Shown here in pieces: positions 45,445 to 56,456 of a stretch of 64,000 nucleotides of DNA. The stretch's first letter is position 1, and the number at the start of each line of letters is the position of its first letter. Source of the stretch: Arcuatula senhousia (taxonomy: Eukaryota; Mollusca; Bivalvia; Mytilida; Mytilidae). Location of the stretch: positions 1,860,001-1,924,000 of the forward strand of contig OZ020314.1 of the NCBI GenBank assembly GCA_963971305.1, given 5' to 3'. The position numbers were made by a program, and so were the translations under genes. Under the pieces are notes generated by a model that was not told the DNA's origin, made no database searches, and saw nothing but the letters and a program-made list of their open reading frames with translations.

Positions 45445-45808
45445 TTAAAAGAGGCAAGCATGGGCAAATATAAAATTTTGCAGGGTCAACACTCATTTTT
45501 GGCCCATTATCTTTCCTCTAGCATGTCTAGTGATAATATTGACGAAAGGACAAAAATAAGTTACAAATTAACACTCAAATCCATAAAAGTTTAACTCATC
45601 ACAATTACATGAAACAAAAGAGATGTTACTCAGGAACTATCTAATTATAAATACCAATTGCTGTTCTTGACAGCTAGATTGACTGAGGTACACATGAGAT
45701 GTAGAGGGACTATCTAGAGAGCAATTGCTGTTTTTGACAGCTCTATCGACTGATATACGAAAATCAAATTTATCAACATATAGGTTCAATTGTATGGTTT
45801 ATTTTCAG
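45445..45808. other. Intron, no recognised feature
   Basis: A short duplicated motif (CAATTGCTGTTCTTGACAGC at about 45656 and CAATTGCTGTTTTTGACAGC at about 45722) is the only structure seen. Confidence 0.45.
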
Positions 45809-46021
45809 AGGCCATTAGCGAGGAGGAACTTAACTTTTGGAAAGTTTACCTGCTATGTAATAAGGTAGCTACCAGATCAGTGCGGATGTACTTACATAGA
45901 TGTGTACCAGTGACTGCTTTAGAGAAACATCTACTAAAATGGAGGACAAAGCTGGATCCTAACCCACCAAATAAAACCGTCTACAGATGTTATCCTGCCC
46001 AGTTTGACTTACTTTTTCCAG
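45809..46021 (+). CDS. Gene 2 exon: DZIP3-like HEPN domain, first half
   Basis: Acceptor TTTATTTTCAG (to 45808), donor TCCAG|GTACAA (46021/46022), 213 nt, phases 1-1, the same as the gene 1 HEPN exon at 10910. It reads AISEEELNFWKVYLLCNKVA, TRSVRMYLHRCVPV, ALEKHLLKWRTKL and YPAQFDLLFP. The frame joins to the TM exon through AAG. The expected next exon (with the R-x4-H motif) was not found between here and 64000. Either the next intron exceeds 18 kb, or the gene is interrupted by the transposon nest. Confidence 0.8.
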
Positions 46022-46066
46022 GTACAAACTCTTTAGTTTATCTAAATCCAATATTTGTTCTGTTGC

Positions 46067-46322
46067 TATCCTCTTAAGTCAGGTTTTTGAGTCCACGCCT
46101 CGCTCCCTCAAACCCTGACAACATACGTTTATAGTTTGCGGGTCTAAATTGACCAATCAGAATGCTTGCTTCTGTAAACAAGAAGCAAATCGATTGACGT
46201 ACTACGTAATATCGTCAAAGTCATACACTAGGTGACAACACTACAAACCCGCTAAATTTAAATATGAGTTGTCAGGGGTTTGAGGGAGCGAAACGTGGAT
46301 TCAAAACCCTGACTTGGTAGGA
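46067..46322. mobile_element. 256-bp MITE with 11-bp direct repeats (MULE-like)
   Basis: Inverted ends AAGTCAGGTTTTTGAGTCCA / AAGTCAGGGTTTTGAATCCA continue through TCGCTCCCTCAAACCC(C)TGACAA. Perfect flanking direct repeat TGTTCTGTTGC (46056-46066, 46323-46333). An 11-bp duplication fits Mutator-like transposases. Confidence 0.7.
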
Positions 46323-46362
46323 TGTTCTGTTGCATGATTTCCAAAAGATATCATTATGGGTA

Positions 46363-47130
46363 AAAGGATGGGTTGCGATAAGGCCCTATTTTAGCCCATC
46401 TAGAGGCGAAAAATTAAAAATGTTCCCAAAGCTGTTACTTTATACCTTATTATGTAGCCAAATGGTTGTACTGTTATAAAAAGAATACTTTTTTATACTT
46501 GCTTACACACAAGTTGGAAAATTGTGTTCAAAATTGACCCATTTTGAATGAAAATTTCATCTTGATTTAAGGAATATTCAAGTTTTGTGCTTATATACTT
46601 GAAGACAGTGTTTGCCAATTCTATTTAAGGTTCCTCGTATATATACATTACTTTTAACAACAATTTTGAAATAAAAATAATGACTCATCTTAAGAAAAAT
46701 GAAGAAAACCCAGATATTTTGAATATTATGAAACTACTGACTAGGAGGTTAAAAAGTATAGTCTTTTTAATTTTCAGTATGTCTTGCACGCGGAACCAGC
46801 TTGAAACTGTCATCAAAAGTGTGTTTTAGTAATACAAGTTATTGAACAAAATATGGAGCTGGTTCCGCGTGCAAGGCTGTACTTCCGGGAAGGATAGCTA
46901 TCACTCAATTTGACCACTTTTCCATAGGCACAATGTTAAAATCATTTGAGGTGGTTCATTTCAAGCACCATTTACTAAAACATAAAATGATTTTTATACT
47001 ACAGACGAATATTTTCAGCAATTATAAACATCTACCTTTCCAACAAGACATTTTGTGGTAGAATTTATCAACTTTTATTTTTGACCTTCATGGTGGGCTG
47101 CAAAGGGGTCTTATCGCAACCCATCCTTTG
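46363..47130. mobile_element. 768-bp TIR element with internal 19-bp inverted repeat
   Basis: Ends AAAGGATGGGTTGCGATAAG with TA on each side (46361-46362, 47131-47132). A perfect inner inverted repeat CTTGCACGCGGAACCAGCT (46783-46801 and 46857-46875) could form a hairpin or be the end of a nested insertion. No ORF. Confidence 0.7.
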
Positions 47131-47390
47131 TAAACTTTTAGAAAATAAATATGTATCTTTATATCTTACCTACATTGTACATGTCCAGGTCAGATTTTCT
47201 GTTTGTCAATTCAATTCTATTTTTAGTTTTACTTTTCGATGATAACAGTATAACATTAATATGGAAATAAGTTAAAGTATAAATAGAAACTAAACATTTA
47301 ATTAAATTTGACTCTGACATCAATGTAATGGTTCAGTGATCATGAAAACTGGGAAAGTTTTTTTATTTCTTTCCTGTGCTCCTCCAACAT
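47131..47390. other. Intergenic spacer, nothing recognised
   Basis: AT-rich gap between two TIR elements without repeats or coding signal. Confidence 0.5.
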
Positions 47391-47593
47391 TGGGGCTCCC
47401 GCAGGGTACCCCCCTCAGGTCGCAAGGTCGCTTTTAAAAGGGGCCTGAGGTCGCAAGGTCACTTTTAAAAGGCATATTTTGGCGGAGGTCGCAGGTCGTT
47501 ATTTGGCATAGGTTGATTTTATGAAGTGTAGGTCGGAAGTCGCCCTTAAAAAGCCCTCAGGTCGCAGGTCGTTTTTAACCCTGCGGGAGCCAC
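47391..47593. mobile_element. About 200-bp mini-MITE with AGGTCG direct repeats
   Basis: TIR TG(G/T)GGCTCCCGCAGGGT at both ends and flanking CAACATT. The interior is made of AGGTCGCAAGGTCGC, AGGTCGCAAGGTCAC, AGGTCGCAGGTCG and similar, spaced by TTTTAAAAG. Confidence 0.7.
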
Positions 47594-47777
47594 AACATTT
47601 ATTACCATCTTTTTTTATCTTTGCTACTTTAAATACTTGTTTAACCAAAAGGCATTCCAACAAGGTATATTAGGGTAACCACTGACAAAACCTGAAATAA
47701 CATACTTTGGAGAATGAACACAGCCACTATTTGCGCAAACTCATAACAAAATGCTATGATACAGGATTTCTTCACGG

Positions 47778-48245
47778 CCACAAATTGCGAAAACTCGTAT
47801 CCAAATGCTATGAAACAATTTATGTTAGCGGGATTTCTGGTCTTCTGGATATGCGTTACCGGGACTTTTTTGTCTTGATTGGAATTTAAACAACCTTTAT
47901 TATATTTTAGAGTGTTTTGATAAAAATCGAATGTAATTCTGATATAACTCCTTTTAGTATATCCGACCTCTCGAAATTGTAGGTGGTAGACACAGTATAT
48001 GTTGATTTGTTTAAAAATGGCATTGAGTCTACATCATGTACATCAGGGATTTTAATACCTGACTAGAACCATTTATCTACGTCTTTTCACGTTCGACTTT
48101 TATCAAAAAACTCTAAAATAAAAGAGAAAAAGGTTGTTTACATTCCAATCAAGACAAACAATTATCGGTAACGGATATCAGGAAGTCCTGCTATATTAAA
48201 TTAGTTCATTGCATTTGGATATGAGTTTGAAATCATGTGCTAAGG
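47778..48245. repeat. Imperfect inverted repeat, about 150-bp arms
   Basis: The left arm holds CGTATCCAAATGCTATGAA, GTCTTGATTGGAATTTAAAC and TTAGAGTGTTTTGATAAAAA. The right arm reversed reads CATATCCAAATGCAATGAA, GTCTTGATTGGAATGTAAAC and TTAGAGTTTTTTGATAAAAG. A third copy of the outer motif (AACTCATAACAAAATGCTAT) lies at 47738. Probably a fold-back element. Confidence 0.65.
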
Positions 48246-48273
48246 AAGGGTAAGCATTCAACCTTAAATACAA

Positions 48274-49356
48274 CTAGAATTGCAATTGCGAGCAATAGCA
48301 GATGTCACCCCAGTTGCATCTTGTTCACCATCCCCAAATTAATTTAGATATAAATAGTTAGAATTTCAAAATGGCCACCATTTGAAAACCAGAAGTCAGA
48401 TCAAAATTCTGAATGCACCATTAAACTCAGCATACCTGATTTACCCAGATAACAAGTTTTGGTTAGCATTTAACAAACTTTAATTTTCGGTCTATTTTTA
48501 GAATTTTTATAATTTCAAAATGGCTGCCATTTGAAAACAGGAAGTTGGATTGAAATTCTGAATGCGCCATTGAACTCGGCATACCTAATTTACCCAGTCA
48601 ACCCATTTTCGTGAAGATTCGACAAACTTTAATTTTTTGTTATTTTTAGAAATTTCCAGAAATTCACATTTTCGCATTTTCCGGAAAAACGGTTTATATC
48701 GCTTCAGATTTTTTTTCATATCTTAGTAGTACTCATCAAGCTCTACAACCATACCTAGTTTCAAGGTCCTCAGCACCTAGGTTTTAGAGATATAGCAATG
48801 TCCTATATAATGACCTTTTCCTGTTTTCATGGAAATTGCAGCCATTTTGAAAATTTTGAAATATGGGCGCACACCTCCAGGTGACCCCCTTTCACCTCAA
48901 GAAGTTTCAACTTGATTCGGTCAATAGTCTTCAAGAAACTGTGGAGACAAAAAAAGGCGCAATGTGGAAAAGTGACGTTTTTGCCTCTTAAATCGCATTT
49001 TCGCAAATAAAGCAAAAACGGTAAATATTGCTTCAAAATTTTTTTTGGTCAATTCCGAGATAATATATTTGTCTATGCACATGCAAAATTTTAGCTGCCC
49101 TAGCACCTAGGTTATCGAGATATAAGGCGTCAAAAAATCGGTTCTTCCAGCAGCCGTTTTGAAAATGGCGGCAATCTTGGAAATATTTTAAACATCCACG
49201 GCACAACTTCAGATGACTACCTTGGAGTTGGCAAGGTTTCATGTCATTCCATTCACCCATCTCCGAGAAAAACGTTGGACAAAATTTTGTGGAAGAATAA
49301 AATGGCCGCCAATAGAATAACAATATGTCACCTTCGTCCACGAAGTGTCGGGGACA
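48274..49356 (-). mobile_element. Helentron-like element, reverse orientation
   Basis: Read on the minus strand, it ends GGGGTGACATCTGC (subterminal repeat), stem ATTGCTCGCAATTGCAAT and CTAG (48274-48277). Its head is the hairpin at 49324-49356 (ATGTCACC...GGGGACAT). The body contains AAATGGC(C/G)GCC modules reversed relative to the forward elements to its right, and its 48660-48850 part matches 63660-63830 in reverse. Confidence 0.55.
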
Positions 49357-49381
49357 TATTGTTTTTGCTCGGTTTCTTATT

Positions 49382-49990
49382 AAGTCGCCCAAAACAAAGT
49401 TTGGGAGACTTATTGTTTTTGCACCGTTTCTTATTATTAAGTCGCCCAAAACAAAGTTTGGGAGACTTATTGTTTTTGCACCGTTTCTTATTATTATTAA
49501 GTCGCCCAAAACAAAGTTTGGGAGACTTATTGTTTTTGCACCGTTTCTTATTATTATGTCGACCGAAACGCAGTTATTCGGTAGACATATTGTTATTGTC
49601 GCGTTTATTTTTTTTCATTATTATTATGTCGACCGAAACGCAGTTATTCGGTAGACATATTGTTATTGTCGCGTTTATTTTTTTTCATTATTATGTCGAC
49701 CGAAACGCAGTTATTCGGTAGACATATTGTTATTGTCGCGTTTATTTTTTTTTCATTATTCTTATTCTTATTATTCTTATTATGTCGACCGAAACGCAGT
49801 TATTCGGTAGACATATTGTTATTGTCGCGTTTATTTTTTTTCATTATTATTATTAAGTCGCCCAAAACAAAGTTTTGGCGACTTATTGTTTTTACCCCGT
49901 TTCTTATTATTCTTATTATTATTATTAAGTCGCCCAAAACAAAGTTTTGGCGACTTATTGTTTTTACCCCGTTTCTTATTATTATTATTA
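49382..49990 (+). repeat. Stack of Helentron-like heads, copy 1
   Basis: Consecutive 5' heads without bodies: Y type (AAGTCGCCCAAAACAAAGTT then TGGGAGACTTATTGTTTTTG) at 49382, 49439 and 49499; Z type (ATGTCGACCGAAACGCAGTT then ATTCGGTAGACATATTG) at 49556, 49626, 49693 and 49782; Y' type (...GTTTTGGCGACTT) at 49855 and 49927. Each can form a hairpin and each is followed by a TTATT-rich tract, the apparent target of the next insertion. Confidence 0.8.
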
Positions 49991-50730
49991 TTATTATTTT
50001 CCTTATCCATGAACTTTTCCGAAAGGATTGCTCGTAAATGCTTTGTAGGAGTTCTATGAAACTTTGCAGGGTTATAAAACACCAAAAGGATTTATGCAAC
50101 GTAATGTTTAAAAATTCAAAATGGCCGCTGTTTCAAAATGGCGGCCGTTCTAAAAATAGTAACAACGACTTATACTTATCGGAACATTTTGAAAATTGGA
50201 TGGCTGGGTTAATGGGGTATCCTGAGTTTATATATGAAATCAGATTTGAGATTGGACTTACCGTTTTCAAATGGCGGCCATTTTTATACCCCCGCCCCCT
50301 GGTAATTTTGTCCGGATAACTAGTTTGAAATGCTTTGACCAAAGATAATGAAACTTTGCACAGTGATTAACCTTCATTTGAAGTTTTGCAGGAAGTTTTC
50401 AGAATGTTCAAAATGGCCGCCGTTTCAAAATGGCGACCTGTTACTAAAAATAGACAAAAAAATTAAAATTCGTCTGATTGTCATGAAAATGTGTTATCTG
50501 GGTAAATCGGGTATGCTGAGTTCAATGGTGGAATCGAAATTTTGATCGGACTTCCGGTTTTAAAATGGCGGCCATTTTACTACATTCTCGTCCAGGTTTA
50601 ATGGAAACTTTGTCCGATTTCAATGAAATTTGATTTCTAGGTATATTTTATTGTACTGAATTGAAAGAAATACAATCCATGGCAATTTTGGGCGACTTCT
50701 GTGTTGGCATCCCAACACAATTATACCTAG
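49927..50730 (+). mobile_element. Y-type Helentron-like element, body 1
   Basis: Head at 49927, body from about 50000 with repeated CAAAATGGC(C/G)GCC and CCGCCCCC blocks. The tail has TTTTGGGCGACTT (inverse of the head), stem TGTGTTGGCATCCCAACACA and CTAG at 50727-50730, followed by TTATT. Confidence 0.75.
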
Positions 50731-51177
50731 TTATTATTCCTTTTATTACCCTTGAACTTGTCCTAATAACTAGTCCTAGGATTTTTGAGTTAGATCAACA
50801 AAACTTGGCAAAGTTGTAGACCATCATCCAAAGTTTTGCAGGTGCATTGGATTTTTTCAACATGGCCGCCGTTTCAAAATGGCGGCCATTTGAAAAAGTG
50901 GGCGGAAATTTTTTTTTCATCGGATCGTCTTGAAAATAAGTCATATGGGTAAAGCGTTTATGCTGAGTTCAAATCTGCGACCGGATTTGGAATCCGAGTT
51001 GCGGTTTCAAAATGGCGGCCATTTTACTACACCCGCCCCCTTAAAAATATGAACTTTGTTCGATTTCAATGAAATTTGATTTCTATACATATTTTATTGT
51101 ACTGAATGGGAAGAAATAGTATCCAAGGCGATTTTGGGCGACTTGTGTGTTGGCATCCCAACACAAATTATAGCTAG
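50731..51177 (+). mobile_element. Y-type element, body 2 and tail
   Basis: Continuation of the element whose head is at 49855, resumed after the nested copy ends at 50730. The body begins CCTTTTATTACCCTTGAACT. The tail GATTTTGGGCGACTT, stem TGTGTTGGCATCCCAACACA and CTAG end at 51177. Confidence 0.7.
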
Positions 51178-52564
51178 TTATTATTATTCTTATTATTCTT
51201 ATTGTCGCCATTTTTTTGTCCGCGTCATAACTAAAGAACCGTTTTATATTGCGGTTCCAAACTTGGTATGATGATACGTGATCATGATATCTGTTGCAGT
51301 AGAATTTTTCGGAACCAAGATGGCTGCCATTTTCAAGATGGCCGCCATTTTACGTAAAAAATGTCGCGTTCTTCAATTTGAACAAAAATTTGTATTACGG
51401 TTTATAATGGGATGGGGAATTAAGAGGTGACGAAAAAAATGTCGAAAAATTCAAAATGGCCGCCATTTCCCGTAAAAATTGAACATTCTCCAATTTTAAC
51501 GAAACTTTATATTTAAGGTATATGAAGGATGGCGAGTTCATACGCGGAGTAAGAAATGTCGAAAAATTCAAAATGGCCGCCACTTCCTGTAAAAATGAAA
51601 AATTTTCCGATTTCCACGAAAATTTATACTTAGGTGTTTCATAGGATGGCGAGTTCAAAAAGTTCAAAAAATTCAAATGGCCGCCACTTCCAAATTTTTT
51701 TTTTTTCAAAATTTTAACAAAATTTTATTTTTAAGAGTTTTCAAGGATGACCGATTCAAAAATTTCAAAAAATTCAAAATGGCCGCCATTTCCCGTAAAA
51801 ATTGAACATTCTCCGATTTTAACGAAACTTAATATTTAAGGAATATTTTCGTGAAGATTCGACAAACTTTAATTTTTTGTTATTTTTAGAAATTTCCAGA
51901 AATTCACATTTTCGCATTTTCCGGAAAAACGGTTTATATCGCTTCAGATTTTTTTTCATATCTTAGTAGTACTCATCAAGCTCTACAACCATACCTAGTT
52001 TCAAGGTCCTCAGCACCTAGGTTTTAGAGATATAGCAATGTCCTATATAATGACCTTTTCCTGTTTTCATGGAAATTGCAGCCATTTTGAAAATTTTGAA
52101 ATATGGGCGCACACCTCCAGGTGACCCCCTTTCACCTCAAGAAGTTTCAACTTGATTCGGTCAATAGTCTTCAAGAAACTGTGGAGACAAAAAAAGGCGC
52201 AATGTGGAAAAGTGACGTTTTTGCCTCTTAAATCGCATTTTCGCAAATAAAGCAAAAACGGTAAATATTGCTTCAAAATTTTTTTTGGTCAATTCCGAGA
52301 TAATATATTTGTCTATGCACATGCAAAATTTTAGCTGCCCTAGCACCTAGGTTATCGAGATATAAGGCGTCAAAAAATCGGTTCTTCCAGCAGCCGTTTT
52401 GAAAATGGCGGCAATCTTGGAAATATTTTAAACATCCACGGCACAACTTCAGATGACTACCTTGGAGTTGGCAAGGTTTCATGTCATTCCATTCACCCAT
52501 CTCCGAGAAAAACGTTGGACAAAATTTTGTGGAAGAATAAAATGGCCGCCAATAGAATAACAAT

Positions 52565-53165
52565 ATGTCACCTTCGTCCACGAAGTGTCGGGGACATATT
52601 GTTTTTGCTCGGTTTCTTATTAAGTCGCCCAAAACAAAGTTTGGGAGACTTATTGTTTTTGCACCGTTTCTTATTATTAAGTCGCCCAAAACAAAGTTTG
52701 GGAGACTTATTGTTTTTGCACCGTTTCTTATTATTATTAAGTCGCCCAAAACAAAGTTTGGGAGACTTATTGTTTTTGCACCGTTTCTTATTATTATGTC
52801 GACCGAAACGCAGTTATTCGGTAGACATATTGTTATTGTCGCGTTTATTTTTTTTCATTATTATTATGTCGACCGAAACGCAGTTATTCGGTAGACATAT
52901 TGTTATTGTCGCGTTTATTTTTTTTCATTATTATGTCGACCGAAACGCAGTTATTCGGTAGACATATTGTTATTGTCGCGTTTATTTTTTTTCATTATTC
53001 TTATTCTTATTATTCTTATTATGTCGACCGAAACGCAGTTATTCGGTAGACATATTGTTATTGTCGCGTTTATTTTTTTTCATTATTATTATTAAGTCGC
53101 CCAAAACAAAGTTTTGGCGACTTATTGTTTTTACCCCGTTTCTTATTATTCTTATTATTATTATT
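52565..53165 (+). repeat. Stack of Helentron-like heads, copy 2
   Basis: Shared hairpin at 52564; Y heads at 52622, 52679 and 52739; Z heads at 52796, 52866, 52933 and 53021; Y' head at 53094. Order and number match copy 1 except for a single Y' head here. Confidence 0.8.
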
Positions 53166-53610
53166 ATTATTCCTTTTATTACCCTTGAACTTGTCCTAAT
53201 AACTAGTCCTAGGATTTTTGAGTTAGATCAACAAAACTTGGCAAAGTTGTAGACCATCATCCAAAGTTTTGCAGGTGCATTGGATTTTTTCAACATGGCC
53301 GCCGTTTCAAAATGGCGGCCATTTGAAAAAGTGGGCGGAAATTTTTTTTTCATCGGATCGTCTTGAAAATAAGTCATATGGGTAAAGCGTTTATGCTGAG
53401 TTCAAATCTGCGACCGGATTTGGAATCCGAGTTGCGGTTTCAAAATGGCAGCCATTTTACTACACCCGCCCCCTTAAAAATATGAACTTTGTTCGATTTC
53501 AATGAAATTTGATTTCTATACATATTTTATTGTACTGAATGGGAAGAAATAGTATCCAAGGCGATTTTGGGCGACTTGTGTGTTGGCATCCCAACACAAA
53601 TTATAGCTAG
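53094..53610 (+). mobile_element. Y-type element, body 2, uninterrupted copy
   Basis: Head at 53094 runs straight into the body CCTTTTATTACCCTTGAACT and the tail ending CTAG at 53610, with no nested element. This is the unfilled counterpart of 49855-51177. Confidence 0.75.
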
Positions 53611-53612
53611 TT

Positions 53613-54416
53613 AAGTCGCCCAAAACAAAGTTTTGGCGACTTATTGTTTTTACCCCGTTTCTTATTATTATTATTATTATTATTTTCCTTATCCATGAAC
53701 TTTTCCGAAAGGATTGCTCGTAAGTGCTTTGTAGGAGTTCTATGAAACTTTGCAGGGTTATAAAACACCAAAAGGATTTATGCAACGTAATGTTTAAAAA
53801 TTCAAAATGGCCGCCGTTTCAAAATGGCGGCCGTTCTAAAAATAGTAACAACGACTTATACTTATCGGAACATTTTGAAAATTGGATGGCTGGGTTAATG
53901 GGGTATCCTGAGTTTATATATGAAATCAGATTTGAGATTGGACTTACCGTTTTCAAATGGCGGCCATTTTTATGCCCCCGCCCCCTGGTAATTTTGTCCG
54001 GATAACTAGTTTGAAATGCTTTGACCAAAGATAATGAAACTTTGCACAGTGATTAACCTTCATTTGAAGTTTTGCAGGAAGTTTTCAGAATGTTCAAAAT
54101 GGCCGCCGTTTCAAAATGGCGACCTGTTACTAAAAATAGACAAAAAAATTAAAATTCGTCTGATTGTCATGAAAATGTGTTATCTGGGTAAATCGGGTAT
54201 GCTGAGTTCAATGGTGGAATCGAAATTTTGATCGGACTTCCGGTTTTAAAATGGCGGCCATTTTACTACATTCTCGTCCAGGTTTAATGGAAACTTTGTC
54301 CGATTTCAATGAAATTTGATTTCTAGGCATATTTTATTGTACTGAATTGAAAGAAATACAATCCATGGCAATTTTGGGCGACTTCTGTGTTGGCATCCCA
54401 ACACAATTATACCTAG
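53613..54416 (+). mobile_element. Y-type element, body 1, second copy
   Basis: Head at 53613, body nearly identical to 49990-50730 with only scattered substitutions, tail CTAG at 54413-54416. It starts two bases after the CTAG of the preceding element. Confidence 0.75.
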
Positions 54417-55438
54417 TTATTATTATTCTTATTATTCTTATTGTCGCCATTTTTTTGTCCGCGTCATAACTAAAGAACCGTTTTATATGGCGGTTCCAAA
54501 CTTGGTATGATGATACGTGATCATGATATCTGTTGCAGTAGAATTTTTCGGAACCAAGATGGCTGCCATTTTCAAGATGGCCGCCATTTTACGTAAAAAA
54601 TGTCGCGTTCTTCAATTTGAACAAAAATTTGTATTACGGTTTATAATGGGATGGGGAATTAAGAGGTGACGAAAAAAATGTCGAAAAATTCAAAATGGCC
54701 GCCATTTCCCGTAAACATTGAACATTCTCCAATTTTAACGAAACTTTATATTTAAGGTATATGAAGGATGGCGAGTTCATACGCGGAGTAAGAAATGTCG
54801 AAAAATTCAAAATGGCCGCCACTTCCTGTAAAAATGAAAAATTTTCCGATTTCCACGAAAATTTATACTTAGGTGTTTCATAGGATGGCGAGTTCAAAAA
54901 GTTCAAAAAATTCAAATGGCCGCCACTTCCAAATTTTTTTTTTTTCAAAATTTTAACAAAATTTTATTTTTAAGAGTTTTCAAGGATGACCGATTCAAAA
55001 ATTTCAAAAAATTCAAAATGGCCGCCATTTCCCGTAAAAATTGAACATTCTCCGATTTTAACGAAACTTAATATTTAAGGAATATGAAGGATGGCGAGTT
55101 GATACGCGAGGTCAGAAATGTCGAAAAATTCAAAATGGCCGCCATTTTCCGTAAAAAGTGAACATTCTCCGATTTTAACAAAACTTTATATTTAGGAGTT
55201 TCAATTGATGGCGAGTTCAAAAATTCCAAAAAAAATCAAAATGGCCGCCAATTCCGTAATTATTGAAAATTCTCAGATTTTAACGAAACTTGATATTTTA
55301 GGGTGTTTGAAGGATGGCGAGTGGGAAAATGGAGTCAAATATTAAAAAATCATTAAAATGGCTGCCGACAGTGTCAAATATGTCGTAAAAGATAAGGCAA
55401 TGGTCGACATCTGCTATTGCTGGCAATGGCAATTCTAA
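54417..55438 (+). mobile_element. Z-type body and tail 1
   Basis: Starts with an ATT/CTT tract, then GTCGCCATTTTTTTGTCCGC and GTCATAACTAAAGAACCG, about seven CAAAATGGCCGCCA modules of about 95 bp, and the tail GGTCGACATCTGC, stem ATTGCTGGCAATGGCAAT, ending CTAA instead of CTAG (55435-55438). Its head is one of the stacked Z heads at 52796-53021. Confidence 0.7.
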
Positions 55439-56454
55439 TTCTTATTCTTATTCTTATTGTCGCCAATTTTTGTCCCCGTCATAACTAAAGAACCGTTTTA
55501 TATTGCGGATCCAAACTTGGTATGATGATACGTGATCATGATATCTGTTGCGGTAGAAATTTTCGCAACCAAGATGGCTGCCATTTCAAAGATGGCCGCC
55601 ATTTTACGTAAAAAAAGTCGCGTTTTCTGATTGAAACAAAAATTTATTTTACGCAATATTATAGGATGGCGAGTTGAGGCGTGACGAAAAAAATGTCGAA
55701 AAATTCAAAATGGCCGCCATTTCCCGTAAAAATTGAACATTCTCCGATTTTAACGAAACTTTATATTTAAGGTATATGAAGGATGGCGAGTTCATACGCG
55801 GAGTAAGAAATGTCGAAAAATTCAAAATGGCCGCCACTTCCTGTAAAAATGAAAAATTTTCCGATTTCCACGAAAATTTATATTTAGGTGTTTCAAAGGA
55901 TGGCGAGTTCAAAAAGTTCAAAAAATTCAAAATGGCCGCCACTTCCAAAATTTATTTTTTTCAAAATTTTAACAAAATTTTATTTTTAAGAGTTTTGAAG
56001 GATGACCGATTAAAAAATTTCAAAAAATTCAAAATGGCCGCCATTTCCCGTAAAAATTGAACATTCTCCGATTTTAACGAAACTTTATATTTAAGGAATA
56101 TGGAGGATGGCGAGTTGATACGCGAGGTCAGAAATGTCGAAAAATTCAAAATGGCCGCCATTTTCCATAAAAAGTAAACATTCTATGATTTTAACGAAAC
56201 TTTATATTTAGGAGTTTCAAATGATGGCGAGTTCAAAAATTCCAAAAAAATTCAAAATGGCCGCCACTTCCGTAATTATTGAAAATTTTCAGATTTTAAC
56301 GCAACTTCATATTTTAGGTGTTTGAAGGATGGCGAGTGGGAATATGGAGTCAAATATTAAAAAAATCATTAAGATGGCTGCCAACAGCGTCAAATATGTC
56401 GTAAAAGATAAGGCAACGGTCGACATCTGCTATTGCTGGCAATGGCAATTCTAG
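55439..56454 (+). mobile_element. Z-type body and tail 2
   Basis: Same module order as the previous Z body, with no head of its own at the left edge. The tail CGGTCGACATCTGC then CTAG ends at 56454. Matched to a second stacked Z head. Confidence 0.7.
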
Positions 56455-56456
56455 TT

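Larger units (their letters stand above)
48606..51845 (+). repeat. 3.24-kb tandem duplication, copy 1
   Basis: Positions here match those 3240 bp further right, with near identity over at least the first 1.1 kb (48606-49740 vs 51846-52980). The junction at about 51845 joins GAATAT of a Z-type body to TTTTCGTGAAGATTCG, i.e. back to 48606. The Z body at the end of copy 1 is truncated by the junction, but continues in copy 2. Confidence 0.9.
51846..55084 (+). repeat. 3.24-kb tandem duplication, copy 2
   Basis: Near-identical to copy 1, but the roughly 800-bp element with the body starting CTTATCCATGAAC is at a different relative position (53613-54416, after its neighbour, instead of nested within it as at 49927-50730). 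Confidence 0.9.

Noticed and set aside
46022..48273. Search for the second HEPN exon of gene 2
   Set aside because: No frame with FDFSLLY, GWG or RN...H motifs was found. The interval is explained by four TIR or fold-back elements.
49275..50099. ORFs of 99-158 codons across the head stack
   Set aside because: They consist of tandem heads and ATT tracts read through, with runs of isoleucine or asparagine. Not genes.
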